Shown here in pieces: positions 26,779 through 35,873 of a stretch of DNA of 64,000 bases; positions within the stretch are counted from its first letter, which is position 1, and every line of letters begins with the position of its first letter. The translations under genes and the position numbers were made by a program. This DNA comes from Mycolicibacterium sp. GTDB taxonomy: Bacteria > Actinomycetota > Actinomycetes > Mycobacteriales > Mycobacteriaceae. The stretch spans positions 117,389 to 181,388 of the forward strand of contig NZ_JAEMTA010000004.1 in assembly GCF_016462545.1 (NCBI RefSeq). The letters run 5' to 3'. Under the pieces are notes generated by a model that worked only from the letters and a program-made list of their open reading frames with translations, was not told the DNA's origin and ran no database searches.

Positions 26779-27249
26779 TCAGTTCGCCAGCTCGCGAGCG
26801 ACGGCAGCGTGATATTTGTCGATGTTGGCGGGATTGACGATCCCGAAGAGCTTGTCCGGTAACGGTGCATCCTTGTACGCCTCGATGGTCATCGTCCGAG
26901 TGAAGAGCGTTATGTCTGCGCCGGGTCGGGTGAACTGATACTGCACGGTGATGCGGCCCTCCATCCCCCCGTTCCCCTCGCGGTCGTGACCAAGGCGACC
27001 AACCGAGTTGAACACCCACATCTTTGGGCGCATTGCGATCGCCAAATGCCATGTGTAGACGCGGTTGCCGTCCGGACCGGCTTCAGTCCACACGTCACCG
27101 ATCTTCAGCGGCAGGCTGGTCGGCACCTCGCCGACGTGATCGCTACCGGGGTATGTCTTAGTCCAGTTCACGGGGTTGGTGACGAAGTCATAGACGGTCT
27201 CCGCCGACTGCGTGAAGGCGGTTTCCGAACTCGTGGTGACGATTCCCAC
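26779..27249 (-). CDS. SRPBCC (START-like) family protein
   Basis: 156 residues from GTG 27249, with GAGAGG 7 nt upstream. The START/Bet v1-like pattern is visible: an N-terminal strand, SAETVYDFVTNPVNWTKTYPG, a central strand series (VWTEAGPDGNRVYTWHLAIAM, ITVQYQFTRPGADITLFTRTMTIEAY) and a long C-terminal helix (PANIDKYHAAVARELA). These proteins bind hydrophobic molecules in a cavity. It is probably a carrier or cyclase-like helper for the pathway substrate. It is cotranscribed with the ligase and faces two regulatory elements. Confidence 0.78.
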   Translation of the reverse strand: MGIVTTSSETAFTQSAETVYDFVTNPVNWTKTYPGSDHVGEVPTSLPLKIGDVWTEAGPDGNRVYTWHLAIAMRPKMWVFNSVGRLGHDREGNGGMEGRITVQYQFTRPGADITLFTRTMTIEAYKDAPLPDKLFGIVNPANIDKYHAAVARELAN

Positions 27250-27346
27250 GGGGTGTCCTCTCTGTGGTCGGTCGCGCGGCGCCGCCACGTCGATGGTCTG
27301 CGGGGAGGGCCGCGCGACCGGGCATGCCGATCGTTGCCCGGTCAGC

Positions 27347-27375
27347 TTTACAGATTCGACGCAAAGTGTCACGTC
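27347..27375 (+). promoter_or_regulatory. Island regulatory element (TTTACA-N14-TGTCAC, 3' extension GTC)
   Basis: TTTACA at 27347-27352 and TGTCAC at 27367-27372. The following bases are GTC, where the other copies have GCT. It is 98 bp from the SRPBCC start and is the first of two copies in this divergent region. Confidence 0.7.
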
Positions 27376-27468
27376 TTCCTCCGATTGCCCTCATCTTTGG
27401 CATCGCCAGGAGCGTGCCGGGCCCAGGAGTGCGGACACTCACCGGTGGACGTAGTCGACTGTTCGAGC

Positions 27469-27497
27469 TTTACAAAAGCAGCCGAAAGTGTCACGCT
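27469..27497 (+). promoter_or_regulatory. Island regulatory element TTTACA-N14-TGTCACGCT
   Basis: TTTACA at 27469-27474 and TGTCAC at 27489-27494, then GCT. It lies 86 bp before the acyl-CoA dehydrogenase at 27584 and points toward it. Confidence 0.78.
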
Positions 27498-27583
27498 CGA
27501 CCCATGCGACGGCCGACTCCCGGTGACCACCCGTCAGAGGCGCACCCGATAGCCACCCACGCCCGTTCTTGGAGATCGTGACG

Positions 27584-28657
27584 ATGGACCGCTACGAATT
27601 GCGCAGGCTCGACTACACCCTGTCCGAGGACCACACAGATCTGCAGTCGGCGTACCGGCAGTTCTTCAAGGCCTATTGCTCGCTCGACACGGCGCGCGCT
27701 GCGGAGCCCACCGGATTCGATAAAAGCCTGTGGGAGCGGTTGTGCGCGTCGGGCGCGACGTCGATGGCGGTTCCGGAGTCCCACGGTGGCGATGGAGCCA
27801 CCCTGGTCGATCTCACATTGGTCGCCGAGGAGGTGGGCCGGGCCATCGCGCCGGTGCCGTGGATCGATCACGTCTGCGCCACCCGGTTGCTCGCCCGGTT
27901 GGACGCCCTGCCGTCCAATGAGGAACACACCCTCGCGCTGATCGGCGGGGGATTGATTGCGGGTCTGGACCCACACCTCGGTGGGCCGAGTGGGGTGCGA
28001 CTCATCCCCTCGGGATCCATCGCCGACGACATCATCGTGAGCGACGGCCGAGACGTGCACAGGTTGACGTTCGACACCCGCTGTTCCAAGGTCGACAATC
28101 TCGGCAAGCTCCCCATGGCCTGGGTCGATCCTGCCGCGGCAGATTCGCGGTCCGTACTCGCCAGTGGCCCAGAGTCAATGGCGAGCTATCAACGGGCACT
28201 AGATGAATGGCGACTGCTGACGGCTGCCGCCCTGGTGGGTCTGGTCGACGAAACCTTGACCGTCGCAGCCGAGTTCGCCAAGAACCGCTACACCCTCGGC
28301 GTGCCCATCTCGACGTTGCAGGGTATTTCACACCCCTTGGCCAACATGGCGATCACCGTGCAGAGTGGGCGTAATCTGGTCCGCCGCGCAGCGTGGTTCC
28401 TGGACAACGAACCCGACGAGCGACCTGAGTTGGCGGCGTCGGCATTCGTCTTCATGGCGGAGGAGGCCGCGAAGGCAGCGATGATGGCCGTGCACGTCCA
28501 GGGCGGGCTCGGAGTGTCCGTGGAGGCGGCTGCCTCGGCGTATCTGGTTCGGGCCAGGGGATGGCCGCTGGCTGGCGGCGATCCCGCGGCGAGCGCCAAG
28601 CACGTCGCCGACATCGTCACTGCGCGCGAGCGCCTGAATTACGACCTGGGAGCTTGA
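27584..28657 (+). CDS. Acyl-CoA dehydrogenase, divergent subunit of a pair
   Basis: 357 residues from ATG 27584, 9 nt after GGAG. The N-terminal helical part (ATSMAVPESHGGDGATLVDLTLVAEEVGRAIAP) and the C-terminal helical domain (AAEFAKNRYTLGVPISTLQGISHPLANM; VHVQGGLGVSVEA) are recognisable, but the TEP..GSD flavin motif is missing. It is the non-canonical partner of the enzyme at 28660, in the manner of steroid-type heteromeric dehydrogenases. It is first in a four-gene operon. Confidence 0.85.
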   Translation: MDRYELRRLDYTLSEDHTDLQSAYRQFFKAYCSLDTARAAEPTGFDKSLWERLCASGATSMAVPESHGGDGATLVDLTLVAEEVGRAIAPVPWIDHVCATRLLARLDALPSNEEHTLALIGGGLIAGLDPHLGGPSGVRLIPSGSIADDIIVSDGRDVHRLTFDTRCSKVDNLGKLPMAWVDPAAADSRSVLASGPESMASYQRALDEWRLLTAAALVGLVDETLTVAAEFAKNRYTLGVPISTLQGISHPLANMAITVQSGRNLVRRAAWFLDNEPDERPELAASAFVFMAEEAAKAAMMAVHVQGGLGVSVEAAASAYLVRARGWPLAGGDPAASAKHVADIVTARERLNYDLGA

Positions 28658-28659
28658 GC

Positions 28660-29853
28660 GTGGACTTCTCACGACTGCCGCTATCCGAAGACGACCGAGT
28701 CTTTCGGGACGACCTCAGGGCGTCTCTGCGCACCCACGTGACAGACGAGGTCAAAAGGCGCGATCGGGAAACCGGTGAGAACTTCGACGAGGGCGTGCAC
28801 GAAGGGCTCGGCGCCCAGGGGTACTTGGCCAATGACTACCGGACCGAATTCGAGGGCGGTTTCACCGCGCTGCACAGGCGCATATGGGAATTGGAAGTGG
28901 GACGCGCCCACACACCGTGGTTCCACTGGGGCACCACCGCGATGATCGCTCGGACCGTCGAGAGCCTGGCATCCCCCCAACTCGTTGCGGAGGTCTTGCC
29001 CGGGGTGCTCTCCGGCAAGACCCGGCTCTGCCTGGGCTACACCGAGCCCGACGGCGGTTCCGACGTTGCAACGTGCAAGACGCGCGCGGTCCGTGATGGT
29101 GACGGTTGGCTCATCAACGGGTCGAAGATGTTCACGTCCAACGCCCACAACAGTCAGTACGTCTTCCTGGTCACCAACAGCAACCCCGAGGCCCCAAAAC
29201 ATAAGAGCCTCACGATGTTTCTGGTGCCGCTCGACACCCCTGGCATCGAGATCCAGGGCATCCGCACCGTGGACGGCGACCGCACCAACATCGTCTTCTA
29301 CAGCGATGCGCGGGTCGACGACAGGTACCGCGTCGGGGAGGTCGACGGCGGATGGACCGTACTCAGGGAGGCGCTCAAGTCCGAGCACGGCACGGTGGAA
29401 CGCAGCGCTGACGGCCTGCAGAACCTGTCTTCGATGTTCCATCACGGGACCGTGATGGCCGAGGCCGTTGACACCGTCGCGGCAGCCGTGACCACAGTTC
29501 GGCTCGACGGTCGACGCCCCCGCGACGACGAGGCCGTCCGATACCGACTCGGCCGAAGCGTCGCACGGATGGAGGCAGCGCTGAGTGCCCCGGGGATGTT
29601 CGGACGCGTTGCCGTCGCTCAGACCATGCGCGACATAGCCCCTGATCTGATGGACGTCCTCGGAACCGCGTCGAGCCTGCCGGTGGACACCGAGGGAGCC
29701 ATCGCAGACGGAGCGGTCGAGTATCTGTTCCGGCTCGCGGCCCCCACCGGTGTCTACGGCGGCACCCTGGAGGTGTTCCGCAACATGATCGCGCAACAGG
29801 AGCTCGGACTTGGCCGGCCCAATTACTCACCGCCGAAGAAGGTAACTACGTGA
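28660..29853 (+). CDS. Acyl-CoA dehydrogenase, full-length subunit
   Basis: 397 residues from GTG 28660. The frame upstream to 28561 is a shadow of the partner gene. Flavin/substrate loop LGYTEPDGGSDVATCKTRA, KMFTSNAHNSQYVFL, and C-terminal PTGVYGGTLEVFRNMIAQQELGLGRP are present. A Glu in ALKSEHGTVERS is a candidate catalytic base. It likely forms a heterotetramer with the preceding product and acts on a bulky acyl-CoA. The next gene begins inside its stop. Confidence 0.92.
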   Translation: MDFSRLPLSEDDRVFRDDLRASLRTHVTDEVKRRDRETGENFDEGVHEGLGAQGYLANDYRTEFEGGFTALHRRIWELEVGRAHTPWFHWGTTAMIARTVESLASPQLVAEVLPGVLSGKTRLCLGYTEPDGGSDVATCKTRAVRDGDGWLINGSKMFTSNAHNSQYVFLVTNSNPEAPKHKSLTMFLVPLDTPGIEIQGIRTVDGDRTNIVFYSDARVDDRYRVGEVDGGWTVLREALKSEHGTVERSADGLQNLSSMFHHGTVMAEAVDTVAAAVTTVRLDGRRPRDDEAVRYRLGRSVARMEAALSAPGMFGRVAVAQTMRDIAPDLMDVLGTASSLPVDTEGAIADGAVEYLFRLAAPTGVYGGTLEVFRNMIAQQELGLGRPNYSPPKKVTT

Positions 29854-30653
29854 CGAACGATCTCGTTCTCTACGACGTGTCCGACGGCGTTGCGACGATC
29901 AGCCTCAACAGGCCCGAGGCGGCCAACGCGCAGAACGCAGACCTTCTAGATCAACTCGATGACGCATGGATGGCGGCGGCGGGGGATCCGTCCGTCAGGG
30001 TCATCGTGTTGCGCGGCAACGGTAAACACTTCTCATCGGGGCACGACATCCGGGGCGGTGGCGCACCCAGCAAGATGACCGTCGAGGACATCTACACCTA
30101 CGAGACCCAGCGCTATGTCGGTTACTCGCTCAAATGGCGCAACGTTCCCAAGCCATCCATTGCCGCGGTCCAGGGTGCGTGCATCGCCGGGGGTCTGCTC
30201 TTGGCGTGGCCTTGCGATCTGATCGTTGCCTCGGAGGACGCGAAATTCTCCGATCCCGTGGTGGCGATGGGTATCGGCGGGGTCGAGTATCACGGCCACA
30301 CCTGGGAGCTGGGCGCGCGGTTGGCCAAGGAGATCCTGTTCACCGGCCGCTCCATCACCGCCGATGAGGCCATGCGCGTCGGCATGGTGAACCGGGTCGT
30401 CCCGCGAGCCGAGCTCGACGCCGCCACGAGGGAGCTTGCTCTGCAGATCGCGACGCGTCATCCCTACGCACTGCGAATGGCCAAGCGCGCGGTCAATCAG
30501 ACCCTCGACGTTCAGGGGTTCACCACCGCCGTGCAGGCCGTCTTCGACGTCCACACGCTGGGCCATGGGAACGCGATCTCGGAGACGGGATGGCCGGTGC
30601 TGGTGGGACTGGAAGGGATGAAGGCCGAGAATGCCACTGCAGCCACGACATAA
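29850..30653 (+). CDS. Enoyl-CoA hydratase/isomerase family protein lacking both catalytic glutamates
   Basis: 267 residues, GTG start overlapping the FadE stop. The crotonase fold is clear (KHFSSGHDIRGGG oxyanion strand, AVQGACIAGGLLLAWPCDLIVAS, FTGRSITADEAMRVGMVN). In ordinary hydratases the two catalytic Glu lie in GGGCELA and in F..PE; the aligned positions here are Leu (GGLLLA) and Val (FSDPVVAMG). It is therefore unlikely to be a standard hydratase and could be an isomerase, a hydrolase or an acyl-CoA-binding form. It shares the operon with a FadE pair and an SDR. Confidence 0.85.
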   Translation: MTNDLVLYDVSDGVATISLNRPEAANAQNADLLDQLDDAWMAAAGDPSVRVIVLRGNGKHFSSGHDIRGGGAPSKMTVEDIYTYETQRYVGYSLKWRNVPKPSIAAVQGACIAGGLLLAWPCDLIVASEDAKFSDPVVAMGIGGVEYHGHTWELGARLAKEILFTGRSITADEAMRVGMVNRVVPRAELDAATRELALQIATRHPYALRMAKRAVNQTLDVQGFTTAVQAVFDVHTLGHGNAISETGWPVLVGLEGMKAENATAATT

Positions 30654-31449
30654 GACCGTCCTCATCACGGGTGCCGCGGGCGGGTTGGGAGCAGCCACGG
30701 CGAAAGCCTTCGCCGCACGAGGGTGGCACGTATTCGCGGCCGACATCACCGCGCCGACGGCGGATAGCCCCAATTCGACGCCGATCGCCATCGACGTGAC
30801 CGACTCGGACAGCTGCGCTGCAGCGGCTCGCGAGATCGGGGCCCACACCGCCGGACTGGGTGCCGTGATCAACTTCGCCGGTCTGTTGGACCTCGGCCCG
30901 ATGATGGAGGTCTCAGAGGAGCGGTTGGAGCGCATTCTCGCGGTGAACGTCGTCGGCACCCACCGGGTCAACCGGGCGATGTTTTCGCTGATTCGCGCCG
31001 GCGGTGGACGGATCGTGAACATCAGTTCGGCCGCGGGAAGGTTTCGGGCCGGCCCGACCTCGGGCCCCTATGCAGCGAGCAAGCATGCGGTGGAGGCGTA
31101 TTCGGATGCGTTGCGTCAGGAGCTGATGTTCGTCGACGTTCCTGTCATCGTGATCGAGCCGGGCTCCTTCCGGTCGCCGATGAGTCAGAGCATCACTGCG
31201 AAGCTGGGCGCGTCCGCGCCTCCGGGTTCGCCTTTCGTGCCACTGGTCGCGTTCGTCGCAAAGATGGCGGGCAAGGACGAGAAGAATGCACGAGACCCCG
31301 GTGTCCTGGCCGACGCTGTGTTCCGGGCCGTGACGAGCGAACGGCCCAGGCCCCGATATCTGGTGAATGGCGGGAGCCTGCAGAACTGGGCAGTGGAAGT
31401 ACTGCCGAGGACGATCGTAGACAGAATCATCAAGGCCTCGGTGCGCTGA
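30631..31449 (+). CDS. Short-chain dehydrogenase/reductase
   Basis: 272 residues. VLITGAAGGLGAATA, NFAGLLDLG in the NNAG position, SSAAGRF and YAASK are the SDR landmarks. The C-terminal part (PRTIVDRIIKASVR, basic) is longer than in classical SDRs and lacks the usual VDGG end, as in retinol-dehydrogenase-like extended forms. It overlaps the hydratase-family gene by 23 bases and ends the operon that began at 27584. Confidence 0.88.
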   Translation: MPLQPRHKTVLITGAAGGLGAATAKAFAARGWHVFAADITAPTADSPNSTPIAIDVTDSDSCAAAAREIGAHTAGLGAVINFAGLLDLGPMMEVSEERLERILAVNVVGTHRVNRAMFSLIRAGGGRIVNISSAAGRFRAGPTSGPYAASKHAVEAYSDALRQELMFVDVPVIVIEPGSFRSPMSQSITAKLGASAPPGSPFVPLVAFVAKMAGKDEKNARDPGVLADAVFRAVTSERPRPRYLVNGGSLQNWAVEVLPRTIVDRIIKASVR

Positions 31450-31743
31450 CCCGAGCCTCCGTCGGAACGAGGTTAACGTGTTGGCGCGCAGGCAAATACA
31501 CGAAATATGGGCGTTGGGACGAGTGGCCTTGCCGTCAGCCTCCAGTCCAGCCGGCTGGTTGATACGCAGGCTGCCCTGAGCTCACCCCGGGGGTTGGTCG
31601 ACGCACTCTGCGATACGAAACCACACTGGAACGTAAAGACGACCGTCGAGGTCAGGGCCGAATTCGCTGAAGTCGCGTGCGATCCGTTTCGACGGGGTCA
31701 AATAGGACGATGTACGAGTCCTATTGATCGGAGCGTGATCGGT

Positions 31744-33183
31744 GTGAAACGGCTGAACGGCGTGGATGCCATGCTGCTGTACAGCGAGACGCCCGAGATT
31801 CACATGCACACGTTGAAGATCGGGGTGCTGGACGTCGCGGACGTCGACGGCGGCTTTAGCTTCGAATCGTTCCGCCGCGTGGCGTATGCGCAGCTACTTG
31901 CGCTGGCTCCGCTGCGCTATCAGCTCGTGGACATACCCCTCAAGCTGCATCACCCCATGTGGCAGGAGAACCCCGACATTGATCTGGATTATCACCTACA
32001 GCGGTTGCTGGCACCCGCGCCCGGTGGGCGGCGTGAACTGGACCAACTGATCGGCCAGATCGCCAGCACCCCTCTGGATCGGCGTCACCCGCTGTGGCAG
32101 ATGTACGTCGTCGAGGGTCTGTCGGATGATCGTGTGGCCGTCGTCCACAAGGTGCACCACGCGTTGGCAGATGGTGTCGCGTCGGCGAACCAGATGGCCC
32201 TGGCCATGAGCCAGGCGGAGAACCCGCTACATGACGACGAACCGCGCCGACCACGAGGTGAGGCGGTAACGGCGCGGGGCCTGATCTCGGCCGCGGGGCG
32301 CGACCACCTCCGACAAATTCGACGCCTGCCGAACCTGATGCGCGAGACCCACGGTGGAGTCGCTCGAGTTCGTCGGAGCTCGCGGGCCCGGGACGCGAAC
32401 CCCGAACTGGCCCGCAACTTCGCGCCGCCGCGGACCTTCATCAATCATGTGGTCTCGCCAGGGCGGCGGTTCGCGACCGCGCCGTTGTCCCTTGCCGACG
32501 TCAAGGAGACCAGCAAACGGCTTGGGGTCACCATCAACGACCTCGTCCTTGCGATGGCTGCGGGTGCGCTGCGCGAGTTGTCGTTGTCCTACGACGGTCA
32601 CGCCGAAGCACCATTGATCGCCGGTGTGCCGGTGAGCTTCAATACCTCGCCAGATCGATTGGCGGGCAACGAATACAGTTACATGACGCCGTCACTTCCC
32701 GTCCACATCGAGGACCCGCTGGAACGGGTACGGCTCACGGCGCTATCGACGAAGATCGCCAAGGAGGATTTCCACCTGCTGGGGCCTACGGTCATCGCGT
32801 CGTGGCTGTCCTATCTCCCTCCCATGCTCGCTCCGGCAGCGTTCCGCGCGCAATCAAAGCGCGTCGATTCCAGTGCGATCATGAATTTGACCGTGTCGAA
32901 CGTGCCAGGGCCAAGGGAACTGGGACGTATCGGCGGAGCGACGATCAGCGAGATTTACTCCGTCGGACCACTCGTAGCGGGCAGTGGCATGAACATCACC
33001 GTGTGGAGCTACGTCGACCAGCTGAACATCTCGGTTCTGACCGACGACCAGACGTGCAACGATCCCCACGAGGCAACCGATGCGATGATCGACGCATTCG
33101 CTGAGATACGGGTCGCGGCGGGGTTCGGCAGCGACCTCACCCAGGTCGCGACCGTGATGCCGCTCGCGAGCTCGACGGGCTAG
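31744..33183 (+). CDS. WS/DGAT acyltransferase (wax ester synthase / diacylglycerol acyltransferase)
   Basis: 479 residues from GTG 31744, giving the typical N-terminus (KRLNGVDAMLLYSETP); GGAG lies 10 nt upstream. The catalytic HHxxxDG is VHHALADGVAS (about residue 142), and the C-terminal NLTVSNVPGPRE and INDLVLAMAAGALR blocks are diagnostic. It esterifies acyl-CoA to an alcohol or diglyceride, storing excess acyl groups. No island regulatory element precedes it; the 294 bases upstream hold no gene I can support. Its stop overlaps the convergent hydratase gene by 3 bases. Confidence 0.93.
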   Translation: MKRLNGVDAMLLYSETPEIHMHTLKIGVLDVADVDGGFSFESFRRVAYAQLLALAPLRYQLVDIPLKLHHPMWQENPDIDLDYHLQRLLAPAPGGRRELDQLIGQIASTPLDRRHPLWQMYVVEGLSDDRVAVVHKVHHALADGVASANQMALAMSQAENPLHDDEPRRPRGEAVTARGLISAAGRDHLRQIRRLPNLMRETHGGVARVRRSSRARDANPELARNFAPPRTFINHVVSPGRRFATAPLSLADVKETSKRLGVTINDLVLAMAAGALRELSLSYDGHAEAPLIAGVPVSFNTSPDRLAGNEYSYMTPSLPVHIEDPLERVRLTALSTKIAKEDFHLLGPTVIASWLSYLPPMLAPAAFRAQSKRVDSSAIMNLTVSNVPGPRELGRIGGATISEIYSVGPLVAGSGMNITVWSYVDQLNISVLTDDQTCNDPHEATDAMIDAFAEIRVAAGFGSDLTQVATVMPLASSTG

Positions 33184-33950
33184 CTTTGGTTCTTCGCGAT
33201 CAGGCCATCCACGATCTTGTTGAAGTCAGCCGTTCCGAAGGACACGTACTCCGCAAGGTTGGCGTAATCCAGCGACGCCAGCACCGACTTCTCGAGCTGG
33301 ATGTTCATCAGCCGTTTGGTGGCCTCGACGGACTGCTGGGGAAGCTCGATGATCTTCTTCGCACACGCGATGGCCTCGGCCAGCGGATCCGCCACGACGT
33401 GATTCGCCAGCCCCAGTTCGACCGCCCGCTGGGCCTTGATCCGCACGCCCGTCAACGCGAACTCCTTGGCCTGCAAAAGACTGATCTGCGACGGCCACAC
33501 CAGCGGGCCACCGTCGGCTGCCACCAGGCCGATCTGCACGTGCGGGTCGGCGAAGTGCGCAGTCTCGGCGATGTAGACGATGTCTGACAACGCGGCCAAG
33601 CTACAACCCAGCCCCACGGCGGGACCGTTGACGGCGGCGATGACCGGGATGCGACACCGCACCATGCCGATCACCAGCTCGCGGCCGTGCTTGATGGTCT
33701 TCTGCCGCAGGGCCTCGTCACGACGCAACTCATCGAGATAGGCGAAGTCACCACCTGCCGAGAACGCCCGCCCCGCACCCGTGATGACCGCGGCGCGAGC
33801 GTCGGGGTCCTCGCTGAGGGCATCCCACAACTTCGCGAGTCCCACGTGTAGTGCGTCATTCACCGCATTCAGCGCGTCGGGTCGATTGAGCGTGATGATT
33901 CGCAGCGCACCATCGGCGCGAACGTCGATTTCAGCTGGCATGTCGTACAT
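33180..33950 (-). CDS. Enoyl-CoA hydratase/isomerase family protein with substituted active site
   Basis: 256 residues from ATG 33950, preceded by AAGGA. The crotonase landmarks are GAGRAFSAGGDFAYL, AVNGPAVGLGCSLAALSDIVYIAE and FADPHVQIGLVAADGGPLVWP. The first catalytic Glu position is Ser (GCSLA) and the second is His (DPHVQ), so ordinary hydratase chemistry is doubtful. It is last in a four-gene minus operon (ligase, two FadE, hydratase family) that faces the element at 37336. Confidence 0.87.
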   Translation of the reverse strand: MYDMPAEIDVRADGALRIITLNRPDALNAVNDALHVGLAKLWDALSEDPDARAAVITGAGRAFSAGGDFAYLDELRRDEALRQKTIKHGRELVIGMVRCRIPVIAAVNGPAVGLGCSLAALSDIVYIAETAHFADPHVQIGLVAADGGPLVWPSQISLLQAKEFALTGVRIKAQRAVELGLANHVVADPLAEAIACAKKIIELPQQSVEATKRLMNIQLEKSVLASLDYANLAEYVSFGTADFNKIVDGLIAKNQS

Positions 33951-33979
33951 TTCAAGTCCTTCGCCTCGTGAATGAGCGC

Positions 33980-35071
33980 TCATCGCGCTCCCAGTCCAAG
34001 AATTCGCTGCGCGATGATGTTCTTCTGAATTTCCGAGGTACCGCCCATGACGCTCTGCGCACGGCTGTACATGTAGGCGCCGAACATCTCCTCATCACCG
34101 GTACCGACGGTGGCCAGCGTTGCGTGCCCGACGGACTGCTCCACCCACGTCATCAGAAGCTTGTCCAATGACCCCTGCGGGCCATGGGTCGTGCCGTCCA
34201 GTTGCTCGGAGAGTCGCCGCCGGACGTGCAACCGCAGCATCTCGGTCTGCACCCATGCCCAGGACAATTCGTCAGGCGGCGCGCCATCGGCCCGAGAGTT
34301 GAGATGACGCACTAGTTTTCCGTAACGCGCCGAGTAGCCCAGGGTCGACGGTTCGCGTTCGTGACTGACGATGGTCATCGCCAGCTTCCATCCGTCGCCC
34401 GGCGCGCCGACCATGTTCTCCGCCGACACCCGTGCGCCGTCGAATTCGACTTGGCCAAATTCCGTGGTGACTCCGCTGATCATCTTCAGTGGCCGCTGGA
34501 CGATGCCCGCCTGATGCATCGGAACGATGAACGCCGAGATGCCCTTGTGCTTGGCTATATCCCTGTCAGTGCGCGCCAGTACAAGGCACCAGTCGGCGAC
34601 GTCGGAATAGCTGGTCCAGACCTTGTGGCCGTGAATGATCCAATCATCACCGTCGCGGGTAGCCGTGGTCGTCAGCGACGCCAGGTCCGAGCCTGCCCCT
34701 GGCTCGCTGAATCCCTGGCACCAGCGCTCGGTGCCTGCGATCATGCCGGGCAGGAATCTGCGGCACAGTTCCTCGTTGCCGTGGTGGCGCAGACCGACGA
34801 CGAGGTAGCCGAGGCTTGGCCGGGCAGGCGCACCGGCCTTGGCGATTTCCTCGTCGACGATGACGTCGTAGACAGGCGGCAGGTCCTGACCGCCGTACTC
34901 CGCGGGCCATGACGTGCCGAAGAAGCCCGCCTCGTACAGCGCCTGGTGCCACTTGCCTGCCGCGGCCCAGTACTCGTCACCAGAGGTGGGGAATTTGCCG
35001 CTCTGCTCAGCCAGCCAGCTGCGCAGCCGATCCCGAAACGCGGCTTCCTCCGTGGAGTCACGAAAGTCCAA
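33980..35071 (-). CDS. Acyl-CoA dehydrogenase, full-length subunit
   Basis: 363 residues with TTG start at 35071, preceded by AAGGAG inside the end of the upstream gene. Landmarks: GTSWPAEYGGQ, GFSEPGAGSDLASL, KVWTSYSDVADWC, IVSHEREPSTLG (candidate base Glu) and QSVMGGTSEIQKNIIAQRILGLG. It pairs with the shorter dehydrogenase at 35058 (14 base overlap), the third such pair in the island. It acts on the CoA ester made by the ligase of the same operon, by inference. Confidence 0.92.
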   Translation of the reverse strand: MDFRDSTEEAAFRDRLRSWLAEQSGKFPTSGDEYWAAAGKWHQALYEAGFFGTSWPAEYGGQDLPPVYDVIVDEEIAKAGAPARPSLGYLVVGLRHHGNEELCRRFLPGMIAGTERWCQGFSEPGAGSDLASLTTTATRDGDDWIIHGHKVWTSYSDVADWCLVLARTDRDIAKHKGISAFIVPMHQAGIVQRPLKMISGVTTEFGQVEFDGARVSAENMVGAPGDGWKLAMTIVSHEREPSTLGYSARYGKLVRHLNSRADGAPPDELSWAWVQTEMLRLHVRRRLSEQLDGTTHGPQGSLDKLLMTWVEQSVGHATLATVGTGDEEMFGAYMYSRAQSVMGGTSEIQKNIIAQRILGLGAR

Positions 35072-35873
35072 TGGTCAGCTCCTTCAGTGTGACCGGCCAC
35101 GACTCGGTGGCCGCGAGTACCCGGCGCAGGTAGACGTGCGCGAGGCATTCCCAGGTGTTCCCAATGCCGCCGTGCACCTGGATCGACGTCTCGCATACGG
35201 TGAGTGCCGAACGCGCGCAGTAGATCTTGGCTACCCGGCCGGCTTCGATGGCCTCGTCGACCGGTAATTCATCGACGGCCCAGGCGGCGTGCCGGGAAAG
35301 GCTGACGCAGCCTTCGATCAGGGCTCGACTCTCCGCCAGCAGGTGTCCGACCGCTTGATAGGACCCGATCGTCGATCCGTACTGTTCCCGCACCTTGGCG
35401 TATTCGATTGCCAAGTCGAGGGTTCCACGGGCTGAGCCGACCAAGTCTGCCGTCGTCGCGGACAGGGCCAGGGCGTACCAGCGACCGGAGTCCTCGTCGT
35501 CGAGGTCGGCGAGATCTGACGGTGCCTCGACGACGCCCGCCAAACTCCTCGTCAGATCCACCGACGCTTCCTCGGCGTCCGCAATCGACACCGACCGCCC
35601 CAGTCGGCGACCGAGGTCGTCGACGAGTACCGGCCATAGGAACGGGACGTCGACGAGTCGGCGAGCGAATTCCTCGGCGACGATCGCCACCTCGACACCC
35701 GAGGCTTCATCGGATCGCAGTGACCGCCAACCCGTCGTGGTCACGGTCTTCTCCAACCGCGCGACGCGCTCGTGGTCGTCGAGATCGGCGACTGACCCCG
35801 GTCCGAGGTCGGTTGCCAGTTCGATTGCAGCGTCTCGCAATTGACGCTGTTCACTCGTCAGACGTGCATCCAT
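35058..35873 (-). CDS. Acyl-CoA dehydrogenase, short divergent subunit
   Basis: 271 residues, about 100 shorter than a full enzyme. The N-terminal helical part is reduced and the middle beta domain is nearly missing, while the C-terminal domain is intact (AIEYAKVREQYGSTIGSYQAVGHLLAESRA; SIQVHGGIGNTWECLAHVYLRRV). This is the usual form of the second subunit in heteromeric mycobacterial dehydrogenases. It overlaps the ligase gene upstream by 23 bases and the full-length FadE downstream by 14, indicating tight coupling. Confidence 0.88.
   Translation of the reverse strand: MDARLTSEQRQLRDAAIELATDLGPGSVADLDDHERVARLEKTVTTTGWRSLRSDEASGVEVAIVAEEFARRLVDVPFLWPVLVDDLGRRLGRSVSIADAEEASVDLTRSLAGVVEAPSDLADLDDEDSGRWYALALSATTADLVGSARGTLDLAIEYAKVREQYGSTIGSYQAVGHLLAESRALIEGCVSLSRHAAWAVDELPVDEAIEAGRVAKIYCARSALTVCETSIQVHGGIGNTWECLAHVYLRRVLAATESWPVTLKELTIGLS

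Larger units (their letters stand above)
27250..27583. other. Divergent regulatory region with two elements
   Basis: A 334-base region between the SRPBCC gene (minus) and the acyl-CoA dehydrogenase pair (plus). It carries two island elements in the same orientation (27347-27375 and 27469-27497), 122 bp apart. I see no convincing gene; the short open frames crossing it are out of frame with any family. Confidence 0.6.

Noticed and set aside
26732..27052. N-terminal extension of the ligade-type gene at 25193-26731
   Set aside because: The extension runs through the SRPBCC gene in another frame and has Arg/His-rich shadow composition; GTG 26731 fits the gene order.
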